The notes: a model not told the origin generated them from the sequence alone. A stretch of DNA of 64,000 nucleotides from Sphingomonas sp. Root710 (GCF_001429065.1 NZ_LMIB01000019.1:1-64000); one strand, 5' to 3'. Counted from the stretch's first letter, positions 25,701-33,289 are shown. Numbers and translations are program-made.

Positions 25701-26642
25701 ATGACCAGCTCCCTTTCAGCAGTGCTCCAAGCACTCGAACTCGGCCATCTCGACCTGACGGGCGACCAACGCACGATGGAAGCGCCGCCACCGGCCGAGG
25801 CGCTCGAACAGACCGTCAGCGCCATCTGGAGCGATCTCTTCGCGCTCTTCCCCTTCACCGCGCTCGAACGCGACATCGAGGATCTGGGCTGGGGCTTCGT
25901 CAATCTCTTCCACCGCGCGGCCGCCAAGAAGCATCAGCTGATCGACCGCCTGACCGACGAGATCCGGCTCCTGCTCGCCGAGCAGGACGGGTCGGAGATC
26001 GCGACCGCCGATCTCGAGGACAAGATCGATCTCGCCCGCAAGGTCGAGCAGTCCGCCCAGGCCTATGAGGGGATGCGCGACACCGCGGCGCGCCACTATC
26101 TGCACGAGACCGGCCGCTCCTGGGTGCCCGCGACCGGCAACCGCATCTCGCTCGGCACGACCGCTGCGATCGTCGATGGCCGGGCCTATTTGCAGGCGCG
26201 GCGCGAGCGGGTGCGCGATGCCAATATGGTCCATGGCACGCCCGTGGTCTTCGCCGGCGGGCGCCTTCGCTTCGCCAGCGACGACGAGGCCAAGCAGTTT
26301 GCCGACAATCTGCTGCGGACCCTCAAGGCCGTGCGCGAGCGTGTGGGCGACATGTATCTCGTCCATGGCGGCGACATGAAGGGCATCGAGCGTCTTGCAG
26401 CATCCTGGGCCGAGCAGAACGGCATCCAGCAGCTGCGGTTCGGCCTTGATCGCAAGCTTGGCGATCGTGCCGGCTTCCGGCGCAACGAGCAGATGCTCTC
26501 GGTCAAGCCGCGCTACGTCATCGCCTTCCAGGGCAACGGCGTCACCGAAAGGCTGGTGATCGAGGCCAAGGCGCGCGGCATCCATGTCGTCGATCGCCGC
26601 GGACCGCTCGGAACGCCGCCGGCGGCTTTATCCCGCGGCTGA
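25701..26642 (+). CDS. DUF2493-domain (SLOG-like) plasmid protein
   Basis: This 313-aa protein has a helical N-terminal half (SAVLQALELGHLDLTG...AAAKKHQLIDRLTDEIRLL) and a C-terminal Rossmann-like DUF2493 domain: VVFAGGRLRFASDDEAKQFADNLLRTLKAVRERVGDMYLVHGGDMKGIERLAASWAEQNG (written in full only to residue positions about 195-255), with the G-rich loop VHGGDMKGIE. This YspA/SLOG fold binds nucleotides or nucleotide-like ligands in relatives. The role on plasmids is not established. The ATG follows GGAAAGG, and a strong terminator with a UUCG loop lies 9 bp after the stop, so this is a single-gene unit. Confidence 0.75.
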   Translation: MTSSLSAVLQALELGHLDLTGDQRTMEAPPPAEALEQTVSAIWSDLFALFPFTALERDIEDLGWGFVNLFHRAAAKKHQLIDRLTDEIRLLLAEQDGSEIATADLEDKIDLARKVEQSAQAYEGMRDTAARHYLHETGRSWVPATGNRISLGTTAAIVDGRAYLQARRERVRDANMVHGTPVVFAGGRLRFASDDEAKQFADNLLRTLKAVRERVGDMYLVHGGDMKGIERLAASWAEQNGIQQLRFGLDRKLGDRAGFRRNEQMLSVKPRYVIAFQGNGVTERLVIEAKARGIHVVDRRGPLGTPPAALSRG

Positions 26643-26650
26643 CCGCCGTG

Positions 26651-26676
26651 CCGGCCGCTTCGGCGGCCGGCTTTTC
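26651..26676 (+). terminator. Rho-independent terminator with UUCG loop
   Basis: GCCGGCCGC (26651-26659), TTCG, GCGGCCGGC (26664-26672), then TTTT. A 9-bp perfect stem with the very stable UUCG tetraloop closes the DUF2493 transcript. Confidence 0.9.
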
Positions 26677-26755
26677 TCAATCTCACGAATGCCGGTGCCG
26701 GAGGGGAGGGGGCGGGGTGGATGCGTCCCTTGTTCCCTTTCGGAGGTTCCGCATC

Positions 26756-27424
26756 ATGTTCATGCCCGATCGCGCCAGTGCGTGCGCGCTCCTTGCCTTC
26801 CGCGCCGCGCATGGCCGCCACTGGAAGGCGAAGCTGCTGTCGTTATGGTCAACGGGCAGCGATGTGGACGAAGCCGATGGCGCTTACTTACGGCATTTGC
26901 GCAACCAGGCCGGTCCCTCCTGGCTCCGCCAGCTGACGCCGCGCCGCTGGCGCGCGATCGAAAGATTGGCGGCGCCCGGCGATCCGGTGCTTGCAGCCGT
27001 GTTTCTTGATCGTGCGCGCGAATTTCATCGCGGCGCGCAGATTGGCGCGCCTATTGCGCTTGCGCCGGCACTGCACTTGCTCGCGATCTCCTGCGAACTG
27101 GGTTTGAAGGCGCATCTTTTGGGTCATGGCTGGACGGACGATGCGCTGGCCCGCGATATCCGTCATGACCTTGTCCGCGCCCTCGACGAGGCGCGGCAGC
27201 TAGGCCTGCCGGCGCCCGGTCGTCCGCTGGCCGATTTCATCAAGAGCCTCGGCCCGGCCTATGCCGTGCATCGGATCGACGCGCTGGTGGCAGGTGGCTA
27301 TGCCTGCGACATCGGCGCCGTGCTTTGCGAGACCGGGCAGCTCCTCGATGCCGTGGCGGCCTGCCTGAGGCCAGCCACGCCAGGCGCCGCCACCTTGCGT
27401 ACCTCCTCTTCCCCCTCCGCGTGA
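26756..27424 (+). CDS. Uncharacterised protein with a HEPN-like C-terminal half
   Basis: This 222-aa protein starts at an ATG behind CGGAGG. The first 60 residues (ALLAFRAAHGRHWKAKLLSLW...LRNQAGPSWL) resemble a short plasmid-specific protein usually found alone. The C-terminal half, from about residue 100 (LHLLAISCELGLKAHLLGHGW...RHDLVRALDEARQLGL), looks like the helical pair of HEPN domains, in which a helix with a conserved LKA faces a helix with H-x-L. The catalytic RX4-6H motif is not obvious. It therefore looks like a fusion of two modules. A G-rich leader motif (GGAGGGGAGGG) lies at about 26699. Function unknown. Confidence 0.65.
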   Translation: MFMPDRASACALLAFRAAHGRHWKAKLLSLWSTGSDVDEADGAYLRHLRNQAGPSWLRQLTPRRWRAIERLAAPGDPVLAAVFLDRAREFHRGAQIGAPIALAPALHLLAISCELGLKAHLLGHGWTDDALARDIRHDLVRALDEARQLGLPAPGRPLADFIKSLGPAYAVHRIDALVAGGYACDIGAVLCETGQLLDAVAACLRPATPGAATLRTSSSPSA

Positions 27425-27831
27425 TCGTGCAACGGACGTCGTGTCGAGCCCGCGAGTGGCCATGCGAAGGATCTACAATCCCGTCCTGCGGCTCAAGGGA
27501 CGGGCAGATAAGGCACGGGCGTAAGGTCCGCGAGATGCCGGACCGGCGTGCTCGGCAAAGCCGGCAATATCGGCGGTTTCGCTGGGTGGGCTCCGGTCAT
27601 GGCCCAAGCGACGCACCGTCCTTCTCCTCATCTGATCCCTAAGCCGGCCGTCCGCCGCATCCAACCCGCGAGCCATCGGGCCGAGTTGCCGTGTGCCACG
27701 GCTGCCCGCACCACCCCTTGTCTCGGGGTTCCCCGGCGCTGCGCTGCCGGTGGATGGGCCGTCCTGTCCGCCTTGGCCGGGGATCAGTCGAAGGGACGGT
27801 CCCTTGGACCCACATCGAAGGAACCCAAGCC
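27425..27831. other. 407-bp leader without a supported gene
   Basis: The stretch is GC-rich and codes for nothing I recognise in any frame. It contains GGGGTTCCCC near 27725 and GGGACGGTCCC near 27793, both small palindromes, and ends with GAAGGAA as the ribosome site of the second ssb. Long GC-rich leaders without genes recur before several genes of this block. Confidence 0.5.
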
Positions 27832-28239
27832 ATGCAGAACCTCGTCATCCTCGCCGGCAATGTCGGTGGCATGCCGGAAACCCGCACCACCCAGGGCGGC
27901 ACCCGCATCACCCATTTCAGCCTCGCCACCTCGCGCCCGAAGCGCGACAGCAACGGCAAGATCCTGCGCGACGACAACAATCGCCGCCTCGAGGACACCG
28001 AATGGCACCGGATCACCTGCTTCAACGGCGTCGGCAAGACGGTCGAGCAATATGTCGACAAGGGCATGAAGGTCATGGTCCGGGGCCGTATCCACTACAC
28101 CCGCTGGACCGACAGCGAGAATATCGAACGCTACGGCGTCGAGATCATCGCCGACGAGGTTACCTTCCTCACCCGCGCCAAGTCGAACGAGAATAGCGGC
28201 GGCGGCAACGAGCCCGAGGACGATGAAATCCCGTTCTGA
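27832..28239 (+). CDS. ssb: Single-stranded DNA-binding protein with acidic tail
   Basis: This 135-aa plasmid SSB carries the full OB fold (MQNLVILAGNVGGMPETRTTQGG, TEWHRITCFNGVGKTVEQYV, KGMKVMVRGRIHYTRW) and the acidic C-terminal tail ending DDEIPF, which in SSBs binds host replication and repair proteins. The start at 27832 is preceded by GAAGGAA; an open frame upstream of it has no SSB character. It is the second SSB in this window and the one likely to interact with host factors. A hairpin terminator follows after 13 bp. Confidence 0.93.
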   Translation: MQNLVILAGNVGGMPETRTTQGGTRITHFSLATSRPKRDSNGKILRDDNNRRLEDTEWHRITCFNGVGKTVEQYVDKGMKVMVRGRIHYTRWTDSENIERYGVEIIADEVTFLTRAKSNENSGGGNEPEDDEIPF

Positions 28240-28252
28240 GGTCGGACAGGGC

Positions 28253-28284
28253 GGCCCGGCGGCATCGCCGCCGGGCCTCTTATC
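28253..28284 (+). terminator. Hairpin terminator after ssb
   Basis: GGCCCGGCGGC (28253-28263), ATC, GCCGCCGGGCC (28267-28277) is a perfect 11-bp stem; the following CTCTTATC is only moderately U-rich. It lies between convergent genes and may serve both. Confidence 0.7.
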
Positions 28285-28314
28285 CTGTTCAGGCGCGGCA
28301 TGGTCCCAAGCGGA

Positions 28315-28749
28315 TCAGCGGGATCGGCATCGCCCCTTGGCATAGCGTTCCCAGCGCAGCACGGTGCCGGTAGCGATCATCGCGCAGCTGAGATCGCCGA
28401 TGCCGGGCGCGCTGCACCAGGCGCCGGTCCGGTTGCCCTTGGCCTCGCCGGTCGAGACGCAGCGCATGGTGGAGCCAGCCACGCGGATATGCCCGGTGGA
28501 TGTCTGGCCGCGCGGTCCGCCAAGCAAGCGCACCAACGCATCGCGGGCGGCCGGGCCACTTGCTCTCGGACAGGGCTGGCCGGGGCGGCAGCTGTTGTCG
28601 ATCTCGCGCGCGGCAATGCCGGCGAGCCGCACATGGGCGCCCTCGCGGCACCAGATCGGGCCATCGCCATCCCAGACGCGCGTCGGTGTGCAGGCGAAGG
28701 TCTGACCATTGGGGACCACGGCGGCGGCAAGCAGGAGCGGGAACAGCAT
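28315..28749 (-). CDS. Thermonuclease-like secreted protein, degenerate
   Basis: This 144-aa protein has an N-terminal signal peptide (MLFPLLLAAAVVPNG) and a short staphylococcal-nuclease-like fold: VWDGDG near residue 26 and VRLAGIAAREID near residue 40 correspond to the DGDT and RLxGIDxPE motifs. The metal-binding aspartate of the second motif is replaced by alanine, and the later half (GNRTGAWCSAPGIG...LRWERYAKG) is cysteine-rich and only loosely similar. It may be an inactive or altered periplasmic nuclease. It is convergent with ssb, which makes it an exception in a mostly plus-strand block. Confidence 0.7.
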   Translation of the reverse strand: MLFPLLLAAAVVPNGQTFACTPTRVWDGDGPIWCREGAHVRLAGIAAREIDNSCRPGQPCPRASGPAARDALVRLLGGPRGQTSTGHIRVAGSTMRCVSTGEAKGNRTGAWCSAPGIGDLSCAMIATGTVLRWERYAKGRCRSR

Positions 28750-29055
28750 CCGGCGGGGCTAACCGACAAGCGGCGGCCTGTCATCCGGACCCCGTTGGAT
28801 GGAGCGGCAGGCAGGGCAAGGGGTGGGGCGCGACATCGGCGGGGACCTGGCCTCCTGGCCGGCGGGTTCGCCCGCTCTCAATCGGCGCGATCCTTGGTCC
28901 ACCCGGTGACCTTTTGCGATCAACCCGCAAGGGGTCCGGTCGCTTCGCTACGGCTTTTTGGGCCTACAGCCGAAAAAGTGATCGCGGCCACCGGCCGGAC
29001 ACATCGGGCGCCTGTCGAGCGGGACGAACCCGCCGGCGCGCAAAGGAGCCTCGAC
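28750..29055. other. 306-bp region without a supported gene
   Basis: The divergent promoter region between the thermonuclease-like gene and a small plus-strand gene. No gene was recognised; near 28950 GGCTTTTT and CGAAAAAG face each other as an imperfect inverted repeat. It ends with AAAGGAG, the ribosome site of the next small gene. Confidence 0.5.
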
Positions 29056-29220
29056 ATGTTCACCGACATCGCAATCGCACGCCGCCATGCCTTCAGCCTC
29101 TCGCGCAGCCTCATGGTGGTCACCTTCGTCATCGCGATCGGGCAGCATTATGGTGTCATCACCGCCGAAGACGCCGACGGCAGCGTCGCCATCGTCACCG
29201 AATTCGATCCCTTTGCCTGA
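29056..29220 (+). CDS. Small protein of unknown function (54 aa)
   Basis: A short gene supported by AAAGGAG at 29041-29047 and by normal codon use. It has one hydrophobic helix (SRSLMVVTFVIAIGQHYGVIT, about residues 16-36) followed by an acidic tail ending EFDPFA. I do not recognise it. It is followed at once by a hairpin, so it is probably its own transcript. Confidence 0.55.
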   Translation: MFTDIAIARRHAFSLSRSLMVVTFVIAIGQHYGVITAEDADGSVAIVTEFDPFA

Positions 29221-29228
29221 CGGCTCGT

Positions 29229-29255
29229 CCGGGAGCCGCTCGGCTCCCGGTTATT
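29229..29255 (+). terminator. Hairpin after the 54-aa gene
   Basis: CCGGGAGCC (29229-29237), GCTC, GGCTCCCGG (29242-29250) then TTATT. A 9-bp perfect stem with a short partial U-tract 8 bp after the stop. Confidence 0.65.
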
Positions 29256-29327
29256 CCCCTCGCTTCGCTCGCGGCTTGCGCCGACGACGAGAACCGATTG
29301 TTCAGATGCCGCGACTATGCTGTGATA

Positions 29328-29849
29328 ATGACGATTGAGGCTGAGATAGCGAATGCCCGCGATGATGCCCTGTGGGCGCGTATCACCCAGGAGGTGAACG
29401 CCTGGCGCGGTGCCTGTCTGCAATGCTTCGCCTCGGTGGAGGTGGCCGTTACCGAGACTTTGCTGCATCTGAGCGCTCAGCCGGGACGAGGACAGTCGGT
29501 GAAGCTGCGGCATTTGGTCGGGCAACGGCTCGATGACCTTGCTGCACTCGTCAATGAGGGCGGCCCCTTTTCCGTGGAGGGAAAGGGTGTCGCGAGCCTG
29601 CTGGCGGAATTTCGGCACCAGGAAGGGCTGCGCACGATGCTCGCCCATGGCCAGGCGAAGCTGACAGTCGAACGGACCAGTCGATGGGCCGCCATCTTTC
29701 GTGTGATCGCGATCCGGGCACGGCAGGCTGATCGTTCGACGCTCGTGATCGAAGAGAACGAGGCGGCGGAGAGGCTTCAGCAGCTCCGTAAGGTATCGCA
29801 GAAATTGTGTTCTGCACTTGGCAATCTGCGACGGGCGGTTGCCGTCTGA
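29328..29849 (+). CDS. Uncharacterised helical protein with an RX4H motif
   Basis: This 173-aa, mostly helical protein starts at an ATG in a more AT-rich patch. I do not recognise it. Around residue 105-112 it reads GLRTMLAHGQ, in which arginine and histidine are separated by four residues, the RX4-6H spacing used by HEPN ribonucleases; the N-terminal helices (VNAWRGACLQCFASVEVAVTETLLHL) would fit the first HEPN helix pair. No antitoxin gene is adjacent. This is a tentative structural guess, and an ordinary helical plasmid protein is equally possible. Confidence 0.55.
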   Translation: MTIEAEIANARDDALWARITQEVNAWRGACLQCFASVEVAVTETLLHLSAQPGRGQSVKLRHLVGQRLDDLAALVNEGGPFSVEGKGVASLLAEFRHQEGLRTMLAHGQAKLTVERTSRWAAIFRVIAIRARQADRSTLVIEENEAAERLQQLRKVSQKLCSALGNLRRAVAV

Positions 29850-29987
29850 AAGTCGGATTTCTCTGCATCTATGCCCTGAGAATGGCGGCTCCGGCGCGGC
29901 CGGACCGGGCTCTAGGCTTCGCCCTGAGCCTTGTGCCAAGTCTCAGCCCATTCGGGTGACGATCCCTGCCGTGGCTGCTCGCACTTC

Positions 29988-30338
29988 TCAACCCTGCGCG
30001 CAAACGATGGCCCGGCCGGTCGCGCCGCGCGCTGGAGGGCAGTTGGCCAGGCCTGCGCGCAGGTGCTCATCGTGCAGCAATATGTGCCAGGGACGGTCAT
30101 GGCCGCGCGCCGCGAGATAATAGGCCGCGCCGTCGCAGCCGACCATGCGGCATCGGGCCTGCCGGTCGATGAGGCTGGCGCCTGCTCCATGGAGCCCGAT
30201 CAGGGCATCGACATCCTCGCGCATCAACCCGCCGCAGCGGCGGCATTGCGATCGGACGAGGATCTGGCGCAGCCGCATCGCCTGGAGTGACGCGGTCCAG
30301 GCCGGGGCAAGGCGGAAGAGAGTGGCGCTGCTCGTCAT
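29988..30338 (-). CDS. Small zinc-ribbon-like protein
   Basis: This 116-aa protein has paired cysteines typical of a zinc ribbon: CRRCGG near residue 32 and, about 30 residues later, CRMVGC, with GAAYYLAARG after them. It ends with an unstructured Ala/Arg-rich tail. Similar short zinc-binding proteins are scattered on alphaproteobacterial plasmids, but I cannot give a function. Strand choice rests on the cysteine pattern and on the ATG at 30338 facing the divergent DUF3768 gene; the opposite frame is less protein-like. Confidence 0.6.
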   Translation of the reverse strand: MTSSATLFRLAPAWTASLQAMRLRQILVRSQCRRCGGLMREDVDALIGLHGAGASLIDRQARCRMVGCDGAAYYLAARGHDRPWHILLHDEHLRAGLANCPPARGATGRAIVCAQG

Positions 30339-30597
30339 AATGAGCGGAGGATAGCGCCGGGCTCTCCGCGGAGCCAGAGGATCGGGACACCGCGATCATC
30401 TCTTCGCGATCCCGCCCGCCAAGACCTTCCTCCTGTCGGCTCGCCTGGCCGGCGCGCGCGCCCGTGCAAGCCCGCTCCGCGCGCTTCTCCACTGCCGTTG
30501 CGACCCTGCGGGTGCTCGGCCGCGCTCTGCCGCCGGCCCTTGGCACGCCTGTCGGAAGGCCCCGGCGGGCGGGGCTGGACAGATCAGGAGCGTTCTC

Positions 30598-30990
30598 ATG
30601 TCCCAATCCTCCCCGAATGCGATGAGCCAGGCCGAGCGGATCGCCCGCGTCGCCGAACTCAATGACGCGCTTCGCCGGTCCATCCATAGCCCGGGCCGCA
30701 ACCAGATCGTGATGACCGCCGGCGTTGCGGCGCTGATCGGCGAGGTCGCCCTGTTCCGCGGCTTTCGCCGACGCGCGGAGATTATCCGGATCGTGCGCGA
30801 CTATGACAGCTTCACGCCCGACAACGATCCGATCGGCGAGCATGATTTCGGCCGCTTCGAGTTCGAGGATGCGATCCTCTACTGGAAGATCGACTATTAT
30901 GACCTCGAGCTCGCCTATGGCTCGGCGGATGCCGCGAACCCCGAGGTCACGACGCGCGTGCTCACCATCCTGCTGGCCGACGAATATTGA
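30598..30990 (+). CDS. DUF3768-family plasmid protein
   Basis: This 130-aa protein has the DUF3768 pattern: ARVAELNDALRRS near the start, then IVMTAGVAALI, and a C-terminal FSEDAIL-like stretch here seen as EHDFGRFEFEDAILYWKIDYYD (about residues 80-101), closing with TRVLTILLADEY. It is found mostly on plasmids and ICEs of alphaproteobacteria; its function is unknown. The start is supported by AGGAG 8 nt upstream. A strong hairpin follows 9 bp after the stop. Confidence 0.82.
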   Translation: MSQSSPNAMSQAERIARVAELNDALRRSIHSPGRNQIVMTAGVAALIGEVALFRGFRRRAEIIRIVRDYDSFTPDNDPIGEHDFGRFEFEDAILYWKIDYYDLELAYGSADAANPEVTTRVLTILLADEY

Positions 30991-30999
30991 TCCGGCGCA

Positions 31000-31025
31000 G
31001 CCATCCCCCCGACCGGGGGGATGGC
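31000..31025. terminator. 11-bp hairpin between DUF3768 gene and next leader
   Basis: GCCATCCCCCC (31000-31010), GACC, GGGGGGATGGC (31015-31025). The stem is perfect but lacks a U-tract. It separates the DUF3768 gene from the palindrome at 31033. Confidence 0.5.
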
Positions 31026-31032
31026 CCGCCCA

Positions 31033-31050
31033 AGTCTGCTTGAGCAGACT
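31033..31050. promoter_or_regulatory. AGTCTGC palindrome, copy 1
   Basis: AGTCTGCT and AGCAGACT are 8-bp inverted arms around TG. The same AGTCTGC/GCAGACT arms recur at 33221-33242 before mobC. The two copies bracket the small membrane gene and the second parAB pair, so they are probably operators for one regulator, perhaps ParB2 or the MobC-like protein. Confidence 0.65.
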
Positions 31051-31182
31051 ATGCGGGCAACGGACGCCGCGTCCGCAAATGTGGGAGGGGAGGGCGCGGG
31101 TCCGAGATGCCGCGCGATTGCGCGTGGCCGGCGCCAGTGGCGCCGTTCGCTTTGCCCTTCACCGGCTCCAAGGAGACCTATC

Positions 31183-31359
31183 ATGGCCGCATATTTCGCC
31201 GCGCATCCCGATCACGCGTTTCTCTTCGCGTTCGGCTGCTTCGCCCTCACCGTCTATCTGTTCCGCTATGTCGGTCCCGGCATTGGCGGTGGCGGCGACT
31301 GGTCCTCGCGCGATCATTATGAGCGCAACCTGCGCGATGGTCCGGACGACTATTGCTGA
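31183..31359 (+). CDS. Small single-span membrane protein (58 aa)
   Basis: A short gene with AAGGAG 8 nt before its ATG. The protein has one membrane span (HAFLFAFGCFALTVYLFRYV, residues about 10-29), then a Gly-rich and charged tail ending DYC. It stops 12 bp before the parA-like gene and is probably co-transcribed with it. The leader carries the G-rich motif GGGAGGGGAGGG at about 31081. Function unknown. Confidence 0.65.
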   Translation: MAAYFAAHPDHAFLFAFGCFALTVYLFRYVGPGIGGGGDWSSRDHYERNLRDGPDDYC

Positions 31360-31371
31360 GGTGCCGCGGTC

Positions 31372-32136
31372 ATGAAGACGATCGTGGTCAGCCTGCTCAA
31401 GGGCGGGGTCGGCAAGACCTTCCTCGCCACCCATCTCGCCTGGTATCTCGCCGAACCGCCTGAGCGCCGCGTCGCCTTCGTCGATCTCGATCCCCAGGGC
31501 AGCTCGACGCGGCGCCTGGGCGGCGAGCGGCAGGGCGGGTTTTCCGCCGACCTGTTCGATCCTGCCGCTGCGCTCAGCGCCGACGGGCAGGCCGGGCTGA
31601 CCGTGCTCGGCGCCGATCCCCGCCTGCAGATGGTCAAGGCGGCGCAGGATGTGCGCGACTTCATCGGGCGCTTCCCGGCGCTCCGCCCGCATTTCGACTA
31701 TTGCGTCATCGACACCGGTCCCAAGTGGGACGAGCTCACGTTGAGCGCGATGGCGGTCGCCGATGCCGTGATCGCCCCGGTGCAGGTTGCCGAGGATTCG
31801 GTCGAATGCGCCAAGATGCTGCTGACCGCGTTGCGCAAGGCCGAGGCCGCGCGCGCCGGCCGCAAGATCGCTTTCCTCGGGCTCCTCCCCTCGATGGTCA
31901 ATCCGTTCGACCGGCGCGAGATGGAGAATGCGGTGAAGCTCGCGCATGCGGTCGGCGAGAAGCTCATGTTCCCGGCCTTCATCAAGGCGCGGCCGACCTA
32001 CAAGCATGCCGCGGAAAATCATCGTCCGGTATGGCAGGAGAACGGCAGCGGCGCCAAGGCGGCGGCCGAGGAGATCCGCGCGGTGCTCGCCGAGATCGAG
32101 CGGCGCATGACAAGCCAGGAGGTCGTGGCCGCCTGA
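31372..32136 (+). CDS. parA: Second ParA-family ATPase
   Basis: This 254-aa ATPase is of the short type without an N-terminal HTH. It has the deviant Walker A LLKGGVGKTF at residue 9, the VDLDPQGSS switch near 41 and a Walker B-like YCVIDTGP near 110. It overlaps its parB partner by one base (TGATG). As the replicon already has a parAB next to repA, this pair may position the conjugation machinery, regulate the transfer genes (as IncC/KorB do on IncP plasmids) or be a second segregation system. It lies immediately upstream of mobC and the relaxase, favouring a transfer-linked role. Confidence 0.9.
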   Translation: MKTIVVSLLKGGVGKTFLATHLAWYLAEPPERRVAFVDLDPQGSSTRRLGGERQGGFSADLFDPAAALSADGQAGLTVLGADPRLQMVKAAQDVRDFIGRFPALRPHFDYCVIDTGPKWDELTLSAMAVADAVIAPVQVAEDSVECAKMLLTALRKAEAARAGRKIAFLGLLPSMVNPFDRREMENAVKLAHAVGEKLMFPAFIKARPTYKHAAENHRPVWQENGSGAKAAAEEIRAVLAEIERRMTSQEVVAA

Positions 32137-33083
32137 TGGGCAAGTTCGACGAGCGCATCGAGGAGTTCGGACTTCTTGTCGGCGACCATGAACGGGCGCG
32201 CCGGGTCGAGGATATCGAACTTGCGCGCATCCTGCCCGACCCCGGCAATCCCCGGCGCAGCTTCGACGATGACGCGCTCGCCGAGCTGGCCGCCTCGATC
32301 GCGTCGCGCGGCGTGCTGCAGCCGATCACGGTCACGCCGCCCGACGCGAAGGGCATGCACCGGATAAGTCTGGGCGAGCGCCGCTTCCGCGCATCGCAGC
32401 TGGCGGGCCTTGCCACGATCCCCGCGATCGTCGTGCCGGTCGGCGAGGGGGTGCAACTGCTGGCCGACCAGATCGTCGAGAACGACCAGCGCGCCAATCT
32501 GTCGTCGGTCGAGCTCGCCCATGCGATCGCCCGGATGCTGAAGGGCGGGATGAACCAGGTCGAGATCGCGGCGGCACTCGGCCGATCCAAGCAGTTCGTC
32601 TCGCTCTATGCCGCCTATGGCGACATGCCGGCCTATCTCAAGGCGGCCCTGCCGTTTGCGCCTATTCGCCTTCTCTATGATCTGCACCGGACGGCGAGGG
32701 ACTACCCTGCCGAGGTCGAGGCATATGTCGCCAGCTGGGGCGACGCCGGCGCAACGCTCGCCGCAGGATCGCGCTTCATCGCCGAACTCAAGCAGACGCA
32801 CCCGGCGCCGGTCCCTCCGCGGGCGCCTGTGGCACAGCCATTGGCCCCCACCGACCGCGATCCGGTTCGATCGGGCCTCACGGACAAACCCTCCGCGCCG
32901 ATCCGATCTCCTAGACTACCGGTCTTGGTCGACGGCTTCCCTGCGTGGCTCCCGCTGGCGCCTTTGGTCACGGTGATTTTCGAGGATGGCCGCGAGCGTG
33001 AAGTCGCTGCCTCGTCGATCGGTCCGACCGGCGAGAGAAGCGAGGCCTTGCCAACAACTGACCCGCCTCCTCCGCGTTCGTAG
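32136..33083 (+). CDS. parB: Second ParB-family protein
   Basis: This 315-aa ParB has the N-terminal nuclease-like domain (LPDPGNPRRSFDDDALAELAASI at about 34-56, SLGERRFRASQLAG near 80) and the HTH segment (QVEIAAALGRSKQFVSLYAAYGDMP, about 135-160), with a C-terminal SH3-like tail (WLPLAPLVTVIFEDGREREVA) as in KorB-type proteins. That tail supports a transcriptional-regulator role, for which the AGTCTGC palindromes on both sides are plausible targets. It is coupled to parA by TGATG and followed by a UUCG-loop terminator. Confidence 0.88.
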   Translation: MGKFDERIEEFGLLVGDHERARRVEDIELARILPDPGNPRRSFDDDALAELAASIASRGVLQPITVTPPDAKGMHRISLGERRFRASQLAGLATIPAIVVPVGEGVQLLADQIVENDQRANLSSVELAHAIARMLKGGMNQVEIAAALGRSKQFVSLYAAYGDMPAYLKAALPFAPIRLLYDLHRTARDYPAEVEAYVASWGDAGATLAAGSRFIAELKQTHPAPVPPRAPVAQPLAPTDRDPVRSGLTDKPSAPIRSPRLPVLVDGFPAWLPLAPLVTVIFEDGREREVAASSIGPTGERSEALPTTDPPPPRS

Positions 33084-33103
33084 TTTATCTTGCACGATGG
33101 TTT

Positions 33104-33133
33104 GGGCCGTACCCTTCGGGGTGCGGCCCTTTT
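33104..33133 (+). terminator. Terminator of the parAB2 transcript
   Basis: An 11-bp stem (GGGCCGTACCC with GGGTGCGGCCC, one T-G wobble) closed by a TTCG loop and followed by TTTT, 20 bp after the parB2 stop. Confidence 0.9.
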
Positions 33134-33220
33134 CGTGTCGATGGGCGGGGGCGGCGCCGAAGGCGCCGCCCCTTGCTGCGGACGATCGATGTTCGAGAGG
33201 GGTTTGCTGGCCGAAGAACA

Positions 33221-33242
33221 ATAGTCTGCCCAAGCAGACTAT
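33221..33242. promoter_or_regulatory. AGTCTGC palindrome, copy 2
   Basis: ATAGTCTGC and GCAGACTAT are perfect 9-bp arms around CCAA, ending just before the mobC coding region. It shares AGTCTGC/GCAGACT with the copy at 31033-31050. Its position over the mobC promoter suggests control of the mobilization genes. Confidence 0.7.
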
Positions 33243-33289
33243 AAGATGAGTTGAGTAAAGGTGAGGGCCGGATAGGCTTGGCGCCGGGG

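Larger units (their letters stand above)
33084..33250 (+). other. Candidate oriT region before mobC
   Basis: This gap between parB2 and the mobilization genes contains TATCTTGC (33086-33093), which fits the YATCYTG/Y nick consensus of MOBP-type origins, a terminator hairpin, an 11-bp perfect stem (GGGGCGGCGCC-GAA-GGCGCCGCCCC, 33148-33172) and the AGTCTGC palindrome. A similar TATCTTGG lies at about 35041 beyond the relaxase gene. The short nick consensus is easily met by chance, so this is a weak assignment. Confidence 0.35.

Noticed and set aside
26651-33133. Repeated UUCG-loop hairpins as a dispersed repeat family
   Set aside because: The two UUCG terminators share only the tetraloop and GC stems, not sequence; they are ordinary terminators.
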